A DNA stretch of 64,000 nucleotides from Bacteroidia bacterium (lineage in GTDB: Bacteria > Bacteroidota > Bacteroidia > J057), in contig JAUIGE010000017.1 in NCBI GenBank assembly GCA_030430205.1, forward strand, positions 1 through 64,000, written 5' to 3'. The notes under the pieces were generated by a model. That model was given only the letters and a program-made list of their open reading frames with translations, did not search any database and was not told where the DNA came from. A program made the translations under genes and the position numbers. Of the stretch, positions 56,543-64,000 are shown piece by piece (positions within the stretch are counted from its first letter, which is position 1; the number at the start of each line of letters is the position of its first letter).

Positions 56543-56667
56543 GAAGCGGGAAGCGAGAGGCGGGAAGCGGGAGGCGAGAACAGAGACCCGAAACTCAAAA
56601 CCCGAAACCCGAAACTCAAAACCCGAAACCCGAAACCCGAAACCCAAAACTCAAAACCCGAAACAAC
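56543..56667 (+). repeat. Long heptamer array between ftsA and ftsZ
   Basis: About 17 units at a 7-bp period. The first block is GAAGCGG/GAGGCGA-like, then it changes to AACCCGA/AACTCAA. The two repeat classes of the window are joined in register here, showing that they are variants of one series. Confidence 0.9.
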
Positions 56668-56697
56668 CTTTTAAAAAATCTTTCTAATAAAATCGTC

Positions 56698-58071
56698 ATG
56701 CAATTTGAATTTCCAAAAGACCAGGATTCCATCATCAAAGTAATCGGCGTAGGTGGCGGTGGTGGAAATGCAGTCAATAATATGTTTGATCAGGGCATAG
56801 ATGGAGTAGACTTCATCGTGTGCAATACCGATATGCAGGCCCTGAAAAATAGCCCTGTGCCTTCCCGCATTCAGCTGGGAGGTAACCAAACCGAAGGTTT
56901 GGGAGCAGGTGCTAATCCCGATGTGGGCCGCAAGGCCGCCATGGAGAGCCTGGAGGAGCTCAAAAACTCCCTCAAGGAAACCGCCAAGATGGTGTTTATC
57001 ACCGCCGGTATGGGCGGTGGCACCGGTACAGGAGCTGCTCCTGTGATCGCCTCCATGACCAAAGAACTGGGTATACTCACGGTCGGTATCGTTACCGTAC
57101 CCTTCCGCTTTGAAGGTCCCAAGCGCATGCACCAGGCGCTGGAAGGCATCAAAGAATTTGAATCAGTAGTGGATACCCTTATTGTCATTGACAATAACAA
57201 CCTCCAGAAGATACTGGGCAACAATGTCACCATGCGCAAAGCTTTTGAAGAAGCGGATCGCGTATTGCTGGATGCCGCTCGCGGCATAGCCGAGATCATC
57301 ACCTCTGAGGGCTATATCAACGTTGACTTTGCAGATGTCTGCACCATCATGCGTGATGGCGGAAAAGCCCTGATGGGCACCGCTGAGGCCGATGGGGAAG
57401 GCAGGGCTGTAGAAGCCGTACAGGCTGCTACGAGCTCTCCATTGCTCGATAACATCAACCTGCGGGGTGCCAGGGGCATAGTGATCAATATCACGGCTTC
57501 TGAGGATTCGCTTCGCATGGATGAAACCACGCAGATCGTAGAATACGTCCAGAATACAGCTGGCATGGATGCCAATATCATTTATGGTATTGTCTATGAT
57601 GAAGACATGGGCGACAAGCTGCGCGTCACGGTGGTGGCTACCCGTTTTGTGCATGAAGCAGAGGAAGTAAGTCTTCCTGCTGAGGTGAAAGAGGAAAAGA
57701 TTCCTCAAAACCCGCAGCCCAGCACACCCAGAGAGGTCAGGCCTCGCCGCCAGGTAGTTTCCCTCGGACAGGGAAGCGAGGAGCTGTCTGAGGTAGAGCG
57801 CCTGCGGCGCGAAGCCAACTTCAGAAGGCGCAGCCTGGAAGAGCGCGAAGCGCGCCTGGAGAAGCTCAACTCCAAGGATTATGATGTTCATGATCCCGAG
57901 AGCCTGCAAGGCCTGGAGTCTGTGCCAGCCTACATCCGCAAAAAAATTGCGCTGGAAGAACAAAATAAACATCGTGCCCAGGAGTACTCACGCCTCAGCA
58001 TAGACGAGGATGAGGACGAGCCATATCGCTTACGCGAGAATAATGGCTTCCTGCATGACAGAGTAGATTAG
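56698..58071 (+). CDS. ftsZ: Cell division GTPase FtsZ
   Basis: A 457-residue tubulin homologue. GTP-binding GGGTGTG box (AGMGGGTGTGAAPV, about residues 104-117), N-terminal GVGGGGGNAVNNM, T7 loop VDFADV. A basic/acidic linker leads to the C-terminal peptide YRLRENNGFLHDRVD, the Bacteroidota form that binds FtsA. Last gene of the dcw cluster. Confidence 0.97.
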   Translation: MQFEFPKDQDSIIKVIGVGGGGGNAVNNMFDQGIDGVDFIVCNTDMQALKNSPVPSRIQLGGNQTEGLGAGANPDVGRKAAMESLEELKNSLKETAKMVFITAGMGGGTGTGAAPVIASMTKELGILTVGIVTVPFRFEGPKRMHQALEGIKEFESVVDTLIVIDNNNLQKILGNNVTMRKAFEEADRVLLDAARGIAEIITSEGYINVDFADVCTIMRDGGKALMGTAEADGEGRAVEAVQAATSSPLLDNINLRGARGIVINITASEDSLRMDETTQIVEYVQNTAGMDANIIYGIVYDEDMGDKLRVTVVATRFVHEAEEVSLPAEVKEEKIPQNPQPSTPREVRPRRQVVSLGQGSEELSEVERLRREANFRRRSLEEREARLEKLNSKDYDVHDPESLQGLESVPAYIRKKIALEEQNKHRAQEYSRLSIDEDEDEPYRLRENNGFLHDRVD

Positions 58072-58321
58072 CAAAACGATTCACTTCCGTTAGGTTTTTA
58101 GATTGCTTGAACTGGCGAGTTCTCGCATTACGTACTGTAGTTCCCGGTCGTCTATGTGGCGGTCGGGGATTTTTTTGTGCCCCCAAACACCACCCAACAC
58201 CCAAAGTCCTTCGAAAATTCCTCAAAGCGATGCTCCACCTCCGCAGGCACAAAGAGCAAATTAATCCTTCCATTTATCCTTTTGGAGGCAGGGCTTTCCT
58301 ATAAAACCATAAAAGGCATAG

Positions 58322-58364
58322 AAGTTCATATAAGGCCTTCATATCAGTAAGCTTATATGAACTT
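58322..58364. repeat. 13-bp AT-rich inverted repeat after ftsZ
   Basis: Arms AAGTTCATATAAG (58322-58334) and CTTATATGAACTT (58352-58364) are perfect complements with a 17-base loop; a related half-site CTTATATGGTTC follows at about 58371. It lies between convergent ftsZ and the DinB-type gene, so a bidirectional terminator is likely; an operator or decayed element is possible. The rest of 58072-58432 shows no gene. Confidence 0.7.
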
Positions 58365-58432
58365 TATTCCCTTATATGGTTCAAAAATGCAGCCCTTATT
58401 GAAAAATTGGTTTTTATCGTAAGACCAGCGAC

Positions 58433-58888
58433 TCATGCCCTTTCCCCCAAAATCTGCTTCAGGTGATGCTCCAGGTGCACCACATAGTCGTCAGCCAAAA
58501 AGAAAAAATCCTTTTCTTCTCCATTAGGTAGCAAGATAGGCCAGGAAGCGGCCTCGGGCGGATAGCTTTTAAGCAGCACATATATCTGCTGATTGAGCAT
58601 TTGCCAATAGAGGATCAGGTTGTCAGGCGATGCCTGCTGGTATTGCTGGATGCTTACCAGCTCATCCTGGTGATAGGGTTGTATCCTCAAAGGTTTTGGC
58701 AAAAAGGAAATTTCCGTGAATCGCATAAGATTGTATCTTGCAGAATCAATCAAATGCCCAAGGATTTCCATCTTTGACCATTTGTCGGGCTGTGACTTGG
58801 ACAAAAGTTCTTTTTCTGTAATCGAAAGAAAGTGCCTCGGTACATCCTGGATGTGCTGGCTTAGGCGGTGAATAGCGGGAAAATCCAT
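58433..58888 (-). CDS. DinB-fold metal-dependent protein
   Basis: A 151-residue four-helix-bundle protein. KWSKMEILGHLIDSARYNL and DYVVHLEHHLKQI carry the three His (GHL, VHL, HHL) that bind a divalent metal in the DinB/YfiT superfamily. Many members use bacillithiol or other thiols; function here is unknown. Its start region overlaps the 5' end of a longer reading of the next gene, which supports the later start of that gene at 58958. Confidence 0.88.
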   Translation of the reverse strand: MDFPAIHRLSQHIQDVPRHFLSITEKELLSKSQPDKWSKMEILGHLIDSARYNLMRFTEISFLPKPLRIQPYHQDELVSIQQYQQASPDNLILYWQMLNQQIYVLLKSYPPEAASWPILLPNGEEKDFFFLADDYVVHLEHHLKQILGERA

Positions 58889-58957
58889 TATTTTTTAATA
58901 TTTATACCTTCAATTTTCTACTTTAATCCTAAATCTGCACAACAGCACACCATCTCC

Positions 58958-60928
58958 ATGCATTTTTCCAAATCCTTCTTCCTAACCCTTTGCCTCTCCT
59001 GTCTGCTGTTTTCAGTTATTCAGGGGCAAACAACGGAGTTGGACCAGTTGCGGAAAGAACTGAGCATGGCAGGCAGTGAGGAAGAGAAGCTGGAACTTCT
59101 CCTGGAGCTGTCATACAAAATGAGTCGCATACAGCCCGCAGTAGCCTATTTGTATGCAGAGCAGGCTGCTGGCATAGCCAAGAGCCTGGCATCTCCTTCT
59201 AAACTTGCGAACGCTTACAGCAATATGGGCGATTGCAAAATTTATCAGGGAGAATACAAACTCGCCAGGAATCATTATGAAGAAACACTCGCATTGCGGG
59301 AATCACAGGGTGATAGCCTGGCCATGGCTCGTTCTTATAGCAATTTAGGGGAAATCCACTTTTATCTGGGCAATTTTACAGAATCCTTGCCCCTTTTGCT
59401 CAAGAGCCTTCGTATCCGGCAGGCTTACAAGGACTCCATTGCCATTGCACACTCCTATCTTCTTTTGGGCATACTCGAAGAAGCTACCGGCAACTTCCAG
59501 GGCGCCCTCGACTACTATGATCGGGGATTGCCTATCGCTTTGCGCAAGGATCGCCTCCGCATGGTGGCAGTCTTTTACAATTATATCGGCCGGGCCTGGC
59601 GCAAACTCGATATATATGATAAAGCGCTCGAAGCGCATGCCCTTTCAAAAAAAATCTTAGACCAATACCATGATCCCGTCGGTCTTGCCGATTATTATAA
59701 CAATATGGGAAGTATTTTTCGGCGGCAAGGACAGTTTGGAAAAGCTCTGGACTATTTCTTTGAAGCATCCAAAATACATCAGGGCCTCAATGACAAGGAA
59801 GGCCTTGCCGACGGCTATAATGACATCGCAAAGACTTATGGACAGTTGGGAAAATATAAAGAAGCCCTGGAGTATGTCGAAAAAGCAATGAATATCGCCC
59901 GGAGAGCAGGTTTGCTGGATGATGTGCGTTATGCTTATTCCGTTTATGAAGGCATTTATAAGGCGCAGGGTGATTTTAAATCTGCGCTTGAGTATAGCCA
60001 TAAAGTAGACGAAATCAGGGACAGCCTGATCAATATTGAGAAAATAGAGCATGCAAATCGCCTGAAAGTGAGACATGAACGCGAAACCCTGCGGCTGCAG
60101 GAAGCCAATTTTCAGAAAGATCAGGCTCTGCGTGAAGAACGCGCACGCCTGGTATTTGTCTCTCTGGCAAGTGTCTTGCTGCTTTTGCTGGCTTTTGCCC
60201 TTTTTAGCTACAACCGCTACCGGATGAAGAATAAGGTCAATAAAGATTTGGCTGAAAAAAACGATGAACTGGAGTTGGAGCGCCTTCGCTCAGATGCGCT
60301 TTTGTTGAACATCCTCCCGGAGCAAACAGCGGAAGAATTGAAAAAGACAGGCAAGGCGATGCCACGCAGCTATGAAGAAGTCAGTGTACTTTTTTGTGAT
60401 TTTAAAGGCTTTACCCGCATTTCAGAAGAGCTTTCTCCCGAACTCCTGGTAGAGGAGCTGGATTTCTGCTTTAAAGTATTTGATGACATCATGGAGGAGT
60501 ATGGTATCGAAAAAATCAAAACCATAGGAGATGCTTATATGGCAGCTTCAGGCTTGCCGCTGATCCATGATCATCACGCCTATGATACCGTGAGCGCAGC
60601 CCTGGATATGCAGACTTTCCTCAAAAGCCTCCATCAGGAGCGTCTGCAAGAAGGCAAGCCTTCTTTTGAAGCCCGCATTGGAATCCATACCGGCCCCGTG
60701 GTGGCCGGTGTCGTTGGAAGCAAAAAATTTGCCTACGATATATGGGGAGATACCGTCAATACTGCTTCCCGCCTTGAGTCTGCCGGAGAAGTCGGCAAGG
60801 TAAATATATCCCAGCGGACCTATGACCTGATCAAAGATGATTTTGAATGTGTGTCACGAGGGGAAATCGAGGCAAGGAGCAAAGGCGAAATCGCCATGTA
60901 TTTTGTCAAAAGCAAGCTTAAATCTTAA
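58958..60928 (+). CDS. TPR-containing class III adenylate cyclase
   Basis: About 656 residues from ATG 58958 (signal peptide MHFSKSFFLTLCLSCLLFSVIQG). Periplasmic TPR repeats (ANAYSNMGDCKIYQGEYKLA and others) to about residue 370, a coiled coil, one membrane helix (LVFVSLASVLLLLLAFALF), then a cytoplasmic cyclase domain with metal Asp residues at about 480 (LFCDFKGFTR) and 524 (TIGDAYMA). The substrate-specifying Lys (KIKTIGD) and Asp (YDIWGDTVN) are those of adenylyl, not guanylyl, cyclases, and the transition-state Asn and Arg (NTASRLE) are present. It may sense an external signal through the TPR part and make cAMP. Confidence 0.9.
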   Translation: MHFSKSFFLTLCLSCLLFSVIQGQTTELDQLRKELSMAGSEEEKLELLLELSYKMSRIQPAVAYLYAEQAAGIAKSLASPSKLANAYSNMGDCKIYQGEYKLARNHYEETLALRESQGDSLAMARSYSNLGEIHFYLGNFTESLPLLLKSLRIRQAYKDSIAIAHSYLLLGILEEATGNFQGALDYYDRGLPIALRKDRLRMVAVFYNYIGRAWRKLDIYDKALEAHALSKKILDQYHDPVGLADYYNNMGSIFRRQGQFGKALDYFFEASKIHQGLNDKEGLADGYNDIAKTYGQLGKYKEALEYVEKAMNIARRAGLLDDVRYAYSVYEGIYKAQGDFKSALEYSHKVDEIRDSLINIEKIEHANRLKVRHERETLRLQEANFQKDQALREERARLVFVSLASVLLLLLAFALFSYNRYRMKNKVNKDLAEKNDELELERLRSDALLLNILPEQTAEELKKTGKAMPRSYEEVSVLFCDFKGFTRISEELSPELLVEELDFCFKVFDDIMEEYGIEKIKTIGDAYMAASGLPLIHDHHAYDTVSAALDMQTFLKSLHQERLQEGKPSFEARIGIHTGPVVAGVVGSKKFAYDIWGDTVNTASRLESAGEVGKVNISQRTYDLIKDDFECVSRGEIEARSKGEIAMYFVKSKLKS

Positions 60929-60954
60929 ATACCGAAGCACGAATTTTTTTAATT

Positions 60955-61722
60955 ATGACCAAAATCAGAGCCATTTTTCGTCTGATCTCTTTTGCCGTCA
61001 TTACAGCATACTATACATCGCTGGTGTTGATCAAACGTCCATTTAATCGAAAAAATCCTTATTACTTCCTGAGCCTCGAGCAGAATTGGACAAAGACTCT
61101 TTTGCGGGTAATGGGGGTCGAAATAGAGTTGGAAAGCGAGCTGCCTCAGGAACATGGGCTCCTGATGTGCAATCACCGCTCATATATTGACATAGTCATG
61201 GTACCTCCCTTTGTGCCGGCGACCTTTGTTGCTAAACAGGAGGTCCGTAAATGGCCTATTGTAGGCTTTGGCTGCACTTCTATCAAGGTGATTTTTGTGG
61301 ACAGGAGCAGCCCTGAGAGCAGGAGGAAGACGAGAGAGGATATTCGGGACAATGCCATAAATGGCCTTTCAATCCTGGTATATCCGGAAGGCACGACAAG
61401 TGCATCCCCTCATTTGAATTTGCTCAAACCAGGCATGTTTTTTATCGCAGCAGAAGCTGGAATTCCAATTTTGCCCGTAGCTCTGGAGTATGAGCGTATA
61501 GAAGACGCCTGGGTAGGCGATGATACATTTATGCCGCATTTTCTCAAGACATTTGGACAAAAGAAAACGAAAGCCAAAATCCGATTTGGGCCCCCCATGT
61601 ATGATGAGGATGGAGATAAGTTGAGGGAAAATGTGACGAGCTGGATGAAAAAAAACCTGAGGGAGATGCAGGAAGCCTTTGGACATCTTGAGGTAGAAAG
61701 TAAAAAAAATCCCTCTAAATAG
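60955..61722 (+). CDS. 1-acyl-glycerol-3-phosphate acyltransferase (PlsC family)
   Basis: A 255-residue protein with an N-terminal membrane helix. NHRSYID (residues 73-79) is the NHx4D active site; FVDRSSPESRRKTRED and YPEGTTS (about 143) are acyltransferase motifs II and III. It makes phosphatidic acid at the inner membrane. It starts 26 bases after the cyclase gene and probably shares a transcript. A glycolipid or ornithine-lipid acyltransferase cannot be excluded. Confidence 0.9.
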   Translation: MTKIRAIFRLISFAVITAYYTSLVLIKRPFNRKNPYYFLSLEQNWTKTLLRVMGVEIELESELPQEHGLLMCNHRSYIDIVMVPPFVPATFVAKQEVRKWPIVGFGCTSIKVIFVDRSSPESRRKTREDIRDNAINGLSILVYPEGTTSASPHLNLLKPGMFFIAAEAGIPILPVALEYERIEDAWVGDDTFMPHFLKTFGQKKTKAKIRFGPPMYDEDGDKLRENVTSWMKKNLREMQEAFGHLEVESKKNPSK

Positions 61723-61749
61723 AAAGAGACAGCTATTAGCTGCCTCTTT
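61723..61749 (+). terminator. Hairpin after the plsC-family gene
   Basis: Right after the stop, AAAGAG-A-CAGCT pairs with AGCTG-C-CTCTTT around ATT; one A/C mismatch. The stem ends in TTT but no long T-run follows. Confidence 0.65.
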
Positions 61750-61818
61750 GTGTTGTAATTCGGTTTAAATTTTTAATCGCGTGAACTAAGGGAATGGGTC
61801 AACCGAATGTTAAAATTT

Positions 61819-62190
61819 TCATGCCACATCGTTATGGGGGATGGGCATCTCCAAGCGTCCACTTGCCAGGCGGGAAGGAAGTAAATAGTCTTGGCGTCGT
61901 TTAGGGTTTTGTTGCCAAATGGCTACACCAGCCTTGCAGATGTCAGTCAAAGATTTGCGAATTTCTGACGCCATACTAAGATGCTCAGAGGAAGCTTTTG
62001 GGGAAGGTTGGCCTAATTGTTTCTCGAAAGTTTCGCATTTGATTGCCAGGGAGACAATGTCATTGGCGTGAATTCCCGCTTTGGTAAATTCGGCGAGATC
62101 GCGCGCGGCGCACACCATTTTCTCATTGCATACTGTGACTAGCTCTCTCATACTAAGTTGAGAAATCCAAGGCTGAACCGGAAAATCCAT
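61819..62190 (-). CDS. Unknown small protein
   Basis: A 123-residue soluble protein (MDFPVQPWISQLSMRELVTV ... IPHNDVA), rich in helix-forming residues and with three Cys in the first half (VCNEKMVC, CETF). It suggests a four-helix bundle; no family is recognised. A hairpin at 62231-62255 lies 41 bases upstream of its ATG. Confidence 0.5.
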   Translation of the reverse strand: MDFPVQPWISQLSMRELVTVCNEKMVCAARDLAEFTKAGIHANDIVSLAIKCETFEKQLGQPSPKASSEHLSMASEIRKSLTDICKAGVAIWQQNPKRRQDYLLPSRLASGRLEMPIPHNDVA

Positions 62191-62230
62191 AGGCTTAAAG
62201 ATTTATGAGTGGTTAGAACAAAAAAAATAA

Positions 62231-62255
62231 GGCTCCACCGTCGGTTGGATGGAGC
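62231..62255 (-). terminator. Hairpin with T-run on the minus strand
   Basis: Arms GCTCCA and TGGAGC with two further CC/GG pairs and a bulge; on the minus strand it is followed by TTATTTTTTT. Classic intrinsic terminator shape. It would stop transcription before the 61819-62190 gene, so it could be a leader attenuator for that gene or the end of an unseen transcript. Confidence 0.6.
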
Positions 62256-62483
62256 TATCAGCGTATCAACAATAATTAGATCTGCTTCCTATTTTAATAA
62301 CTCCAGCCAAATTAAAAAAGGCGTTGTTTCATCCAATAATGATGAAATAGACAGAAATTAAACAGGTTTTTATGATTTGTTCTGATCTTCATGCAATTCA
62401 ATTATACGGAAACGTTATGAGAATGTCAAGCTTTTTGTAGAATCAAGAAATCTTTGCAATTTTTGCTAAATTAATTAGACAAC

Positions 62484-63632
62484 ATGAAAAAAATCATTTT
62501 TATCGCCCTAATCAGCACCATCTGCTTGATTCTTTGCCCTGAAGCCTCCGCACAAGATCGTGGAGAAGGATTCGGGGAAGTTGCTGTCTGTGTTTACCCT
62601 GTTGCCGGTATGCGGCTTCAGGCGGGAAAGAACGCACAGTACCTCGAACCGATAAAGTACGGCCAGGAAGTAACTCTCCTGGGTGATACTGCTTACGTAC
62701 CCTCTGAAGCCAGGGTTTATATGCGGGTGAAATCTAAAAGTGGAAAAGTGGGCTGGGTCCATCGCCACTTATTTGAACTGCATGCAAATCAGGTAGTTGT
62801 CACCCGTACCTCCCAGATTTATGGTAGCCCCGGAGCTGTGACTACCATTACTACCGCTAAATTTGAAGCGGGAGAATTAGCAGCTATGGCTGATTTTCAG
62901 GAGGATTGGATTCTTTTGGTTGGGGCAAAGAAAGAAAAAAAGGGCTGGATCAAACGATCCGGTGGAGTAGAGCCAATCAGTGTTTCAAACACGGATATAG
63001 CGATAGCTGCCCTGATGGAAGCCGCCCTGGAGAATCCCGACATTACCGGGCAAATAACTTCGCTGGAAGCTATTCAGCAGCAGCCTGGATTCAGTAACTC
63101 TCCCATGAAGACGGTAGTCGTCAGCAAAATAGAATCATTGGTAATGGAGGCCAATCAGCAGGTCGCAGCTGAAAGCAGCAGCCAACAGGTCAATGAACCC
63201 CTGCCAGCGAATCAGTCATCCAACTCCCGGAATATGGCCAGTACCAGTGTCATGGCTGCTTCCTCTCAGCGCCTGGCCTCTACCTCTGTCTCTACTTCTA
63301 CCAATCCCAATAGATTGGAGGAGACGGTCTATGACAGTAATACAGGCCAGAATTATGTGAAAATAACTGAAAAGGGGACTGTCTATGTTGTAAAGGGCCC
63401 CGAAAATGCCAGGAGCATTTATTTTGCTTACCACAAAGACCTACCCAAAGGGGCAAAAATACTGGTCAATATCCCGGATAATAGCGGCTTTGTCGAACTG
63501 GAAGTGATCAATAAGTTGGGTGCTAATCGCCCCCAGATCATAGCCCTTTCGCAGGAATGTCTGGAAGCGATTTATGGTGAAGGCGTAAAGGATCCCCTGG
63601 TGGAGATCGTATACTTCATCAAGCAGCAGTAA
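62484..63632 (+). CDS. Secreted protein with SH3-like domains
   Basis: A 382-residue protein with signal peptide MKKIIFIALISTICLILCPEA. Two SH3b-like barrels follow: residues about 30-105 (VGWVHRHLFEL end) and about 108-165 (KGWIKRSGG end). A helical stretch leads to a Ser/Gln/Asn-rich linker (about 225-275) and a C-terminal beta domain of about 100 residues (IYFAYHKDLPKGAKILVNIP). Probably periplasmic and wall-associated. The C-terminal part has no family that I recognise. Convergent with the barrel gene after it. Confidence 0.75.
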   Translation: MKKIIFIALISTICLILCPEASAQDRGEGFGEVAVCVYPVAGMRLQAGKNAQYLEPIKYGQEVTLLGDTAYVPSEARVYMRVKSKSGKVGWVHRHLFELHANQVVVTRTSQIYGSPGAVTTITTAKFEAGELAAMADFQEDWILLVGAKKEKKGWIKRSGGVEPISVSNTDIAIAALMEAALENPDITGQITSLEAIQQQPGFSNSPMKTVVVSKIESLVMEANQQVAAESSSQQVNEPLPANQSSNSRNMASTSVMAASSQRLASTSVSTSTNPNRLEETVYDSNTGQNYVKITEKGTVYVVKGPENARSIYFAYHKDLPKGAKILVNIPDNSGFVELEVINKLGANRPQIIALSQECLEAIYGEGVKDPLVEIVYFIKQQ

Positions 63633-63638
63633 TTTTTT

Positions 63639-64000
63639 CTAGAAATAATACCCCATATCGAAGGCTACGTAATTGATGCGGACGATGGTCCCTTCGTATG
63701 CGTTGGTTTTGTTGTTGATATTGGTAAGGCCTCTGTGAAAGCTCAGGCCAAAATCCAGGGTACCCCAGTCATATTCTTGCTCAATCCCACCGCCAACAAC
63801 AAAACCAGCGGTGAAAAAGTTCATTCTATTGGGGTTTCGGATGTCATCGGGGTCCATGCCTGTAGTCTGAGTTACGCCTTTATAGCCTACATTTGCTTCT
63901 AACTCGGCATTGAAAAGCGCTTTAAGGTGTGTACCTGAGCCAATTTCGCTGGAGCGAAGTTTGAATCCAAAGGGAACTTGTATGGCAGTATATCTAATGT
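63639..64000 (-). CDS. Outer-membrane beta-barrel protein, 3' part
   Basis: The frame is open from the window edge to TAA at 63639: alternating beta strands (RYTAIQVPFGFKLRSSEIG, FTAGFVVGGGIEQEY, GTLDFGLSFHRGLTNI, IVRINYVAFDMGYYF) ending in Phe, the usual outer-membrane signature. It fits the OMP_b-brl/PorT-type family. The 5' part is beyond the window. Confidence 0.8.
   Translation of the reverse strand, partial: IRYTAIQVPFGFKLRSSEIGSGTHLKALFNAELEANVGYKGVTQTTGMDPDDIRNPNRMNFFTAGFVVGGGIEQEYDWGTLDFGLSFHRGLTNINNKTNAYEGTIVRINYVAFDMGYYF

Noticed and set aside
56543-56667. Possible CRISPR array between ftsA and ftsZ
   Set aside because: Units are only 7 bp and contiguous, with no spacers and no cas genes nearby.
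58107-58350. Two small overlapping open frames after ftsZ
   Set aside because: They have no family features and lie over the AT-rich inverted repeat.
1-64000. tRNA or rRNA genes
   Set aside because: No tRNA-like cloverleaf with a CCA end or conserved rRNA stretches were noticed by eye; a covariance-model scan was not possible.

Overview
This window looks like chromosomal DNA of a Bacteroidota bacterium, probably of the Saprospiria/Lewinella-Haliscomenobacter type (inference). The signs are many secreted proteins ending in type IX secretion (T9SS, Por) sorting domains, at least one TAnnTTTG promoter element, a division/cell-wall (dcw) cluster of Bacteroidota composition (PASTA-tailed FtsI, FtsZ ending in a short acidic peptide, no murF or ddl), and weak ribosome binding sites with GTG/TTG starts.

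Region 1 (1-13.9 kb) looks like a defence or mobile island. On the plus strand lie a decayed Upf1/DNA2-type SF1 helicase remnant, a 2,091-residue SF2 helicase with zinc clusters, a DUF1998 region and a Vsr-like tail (DruE-like), and an overlapping UvrD-type helicase with an N-terminal RelE/ParE-like domain. Converging on these is a minus-strand pair: a 1,031-residue nuclease-TPR protein and a prokaryotic viperin that has lost its C-terminal half. Both minus-strand genes are preceded by nearly the same 20-bp imperfect palindrome. The viperin is cut off at a GC-rich palindrome next to the helicase operon. A divergent small protein with an ExK nuclease-like motif follows.

Region 2 (13.9-32.6 kb) holds a membrane-anchored TPR-CHAT protease-like gene, a T9SS cargo gene, and five tandem subtilisin-like (S8) genes with T9SS tails. 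The catalytic halves have diverged and are AT-rich, while the C-terminal Fn3/PKD/sorting regions are GC-rich and nearly identical between copies, as expected from repeated gene conversion. Two architectures are present: long with a propeptide (copies 1, 3) and short without one (2, 4, 5). Between copies 3 and 4 is a scrapyard of an HNH cassette, a CHAT fragment and the tail of a lost S8 gene.

Region 3 (32.6-42.2 kb) is ordinary genome: a LuxR-type two-component pair, a kelch T9SS protein, lipoproteins, a penicillin-acylase-family hydrolase with a small membrane protein, and an IscA/SufA-type protein.

Region 4 (42.2-58.1 kb) is the dcw cluster mraZ-rsmH-ftsL-ftsI-murE-mraY-murD-ftsW-murG-murC-ftsQ-ftsA-ftsZ, with MraZ boxes upstream. 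Several gaps carry degenerate 7-bp-periodic arrays, some running into the 3' ends of genes. MraY has a roughly 100-residue PDZ-like insert, and the conserved N-terminus of RsmH lies upstream of any standard start codon.

Region 5 (58.1-64 kb) has a DinB-fold protein, a TPR-adenylate cyclase, a PlsC acyltransferase, a small unknown protein, a secreted SH3-like protein and the end of an outer-membrane beta-barrel gene. I saw no tRNA, rRNA or CRISPR array. All family assignments are from motifs read by eye, not from database searches.
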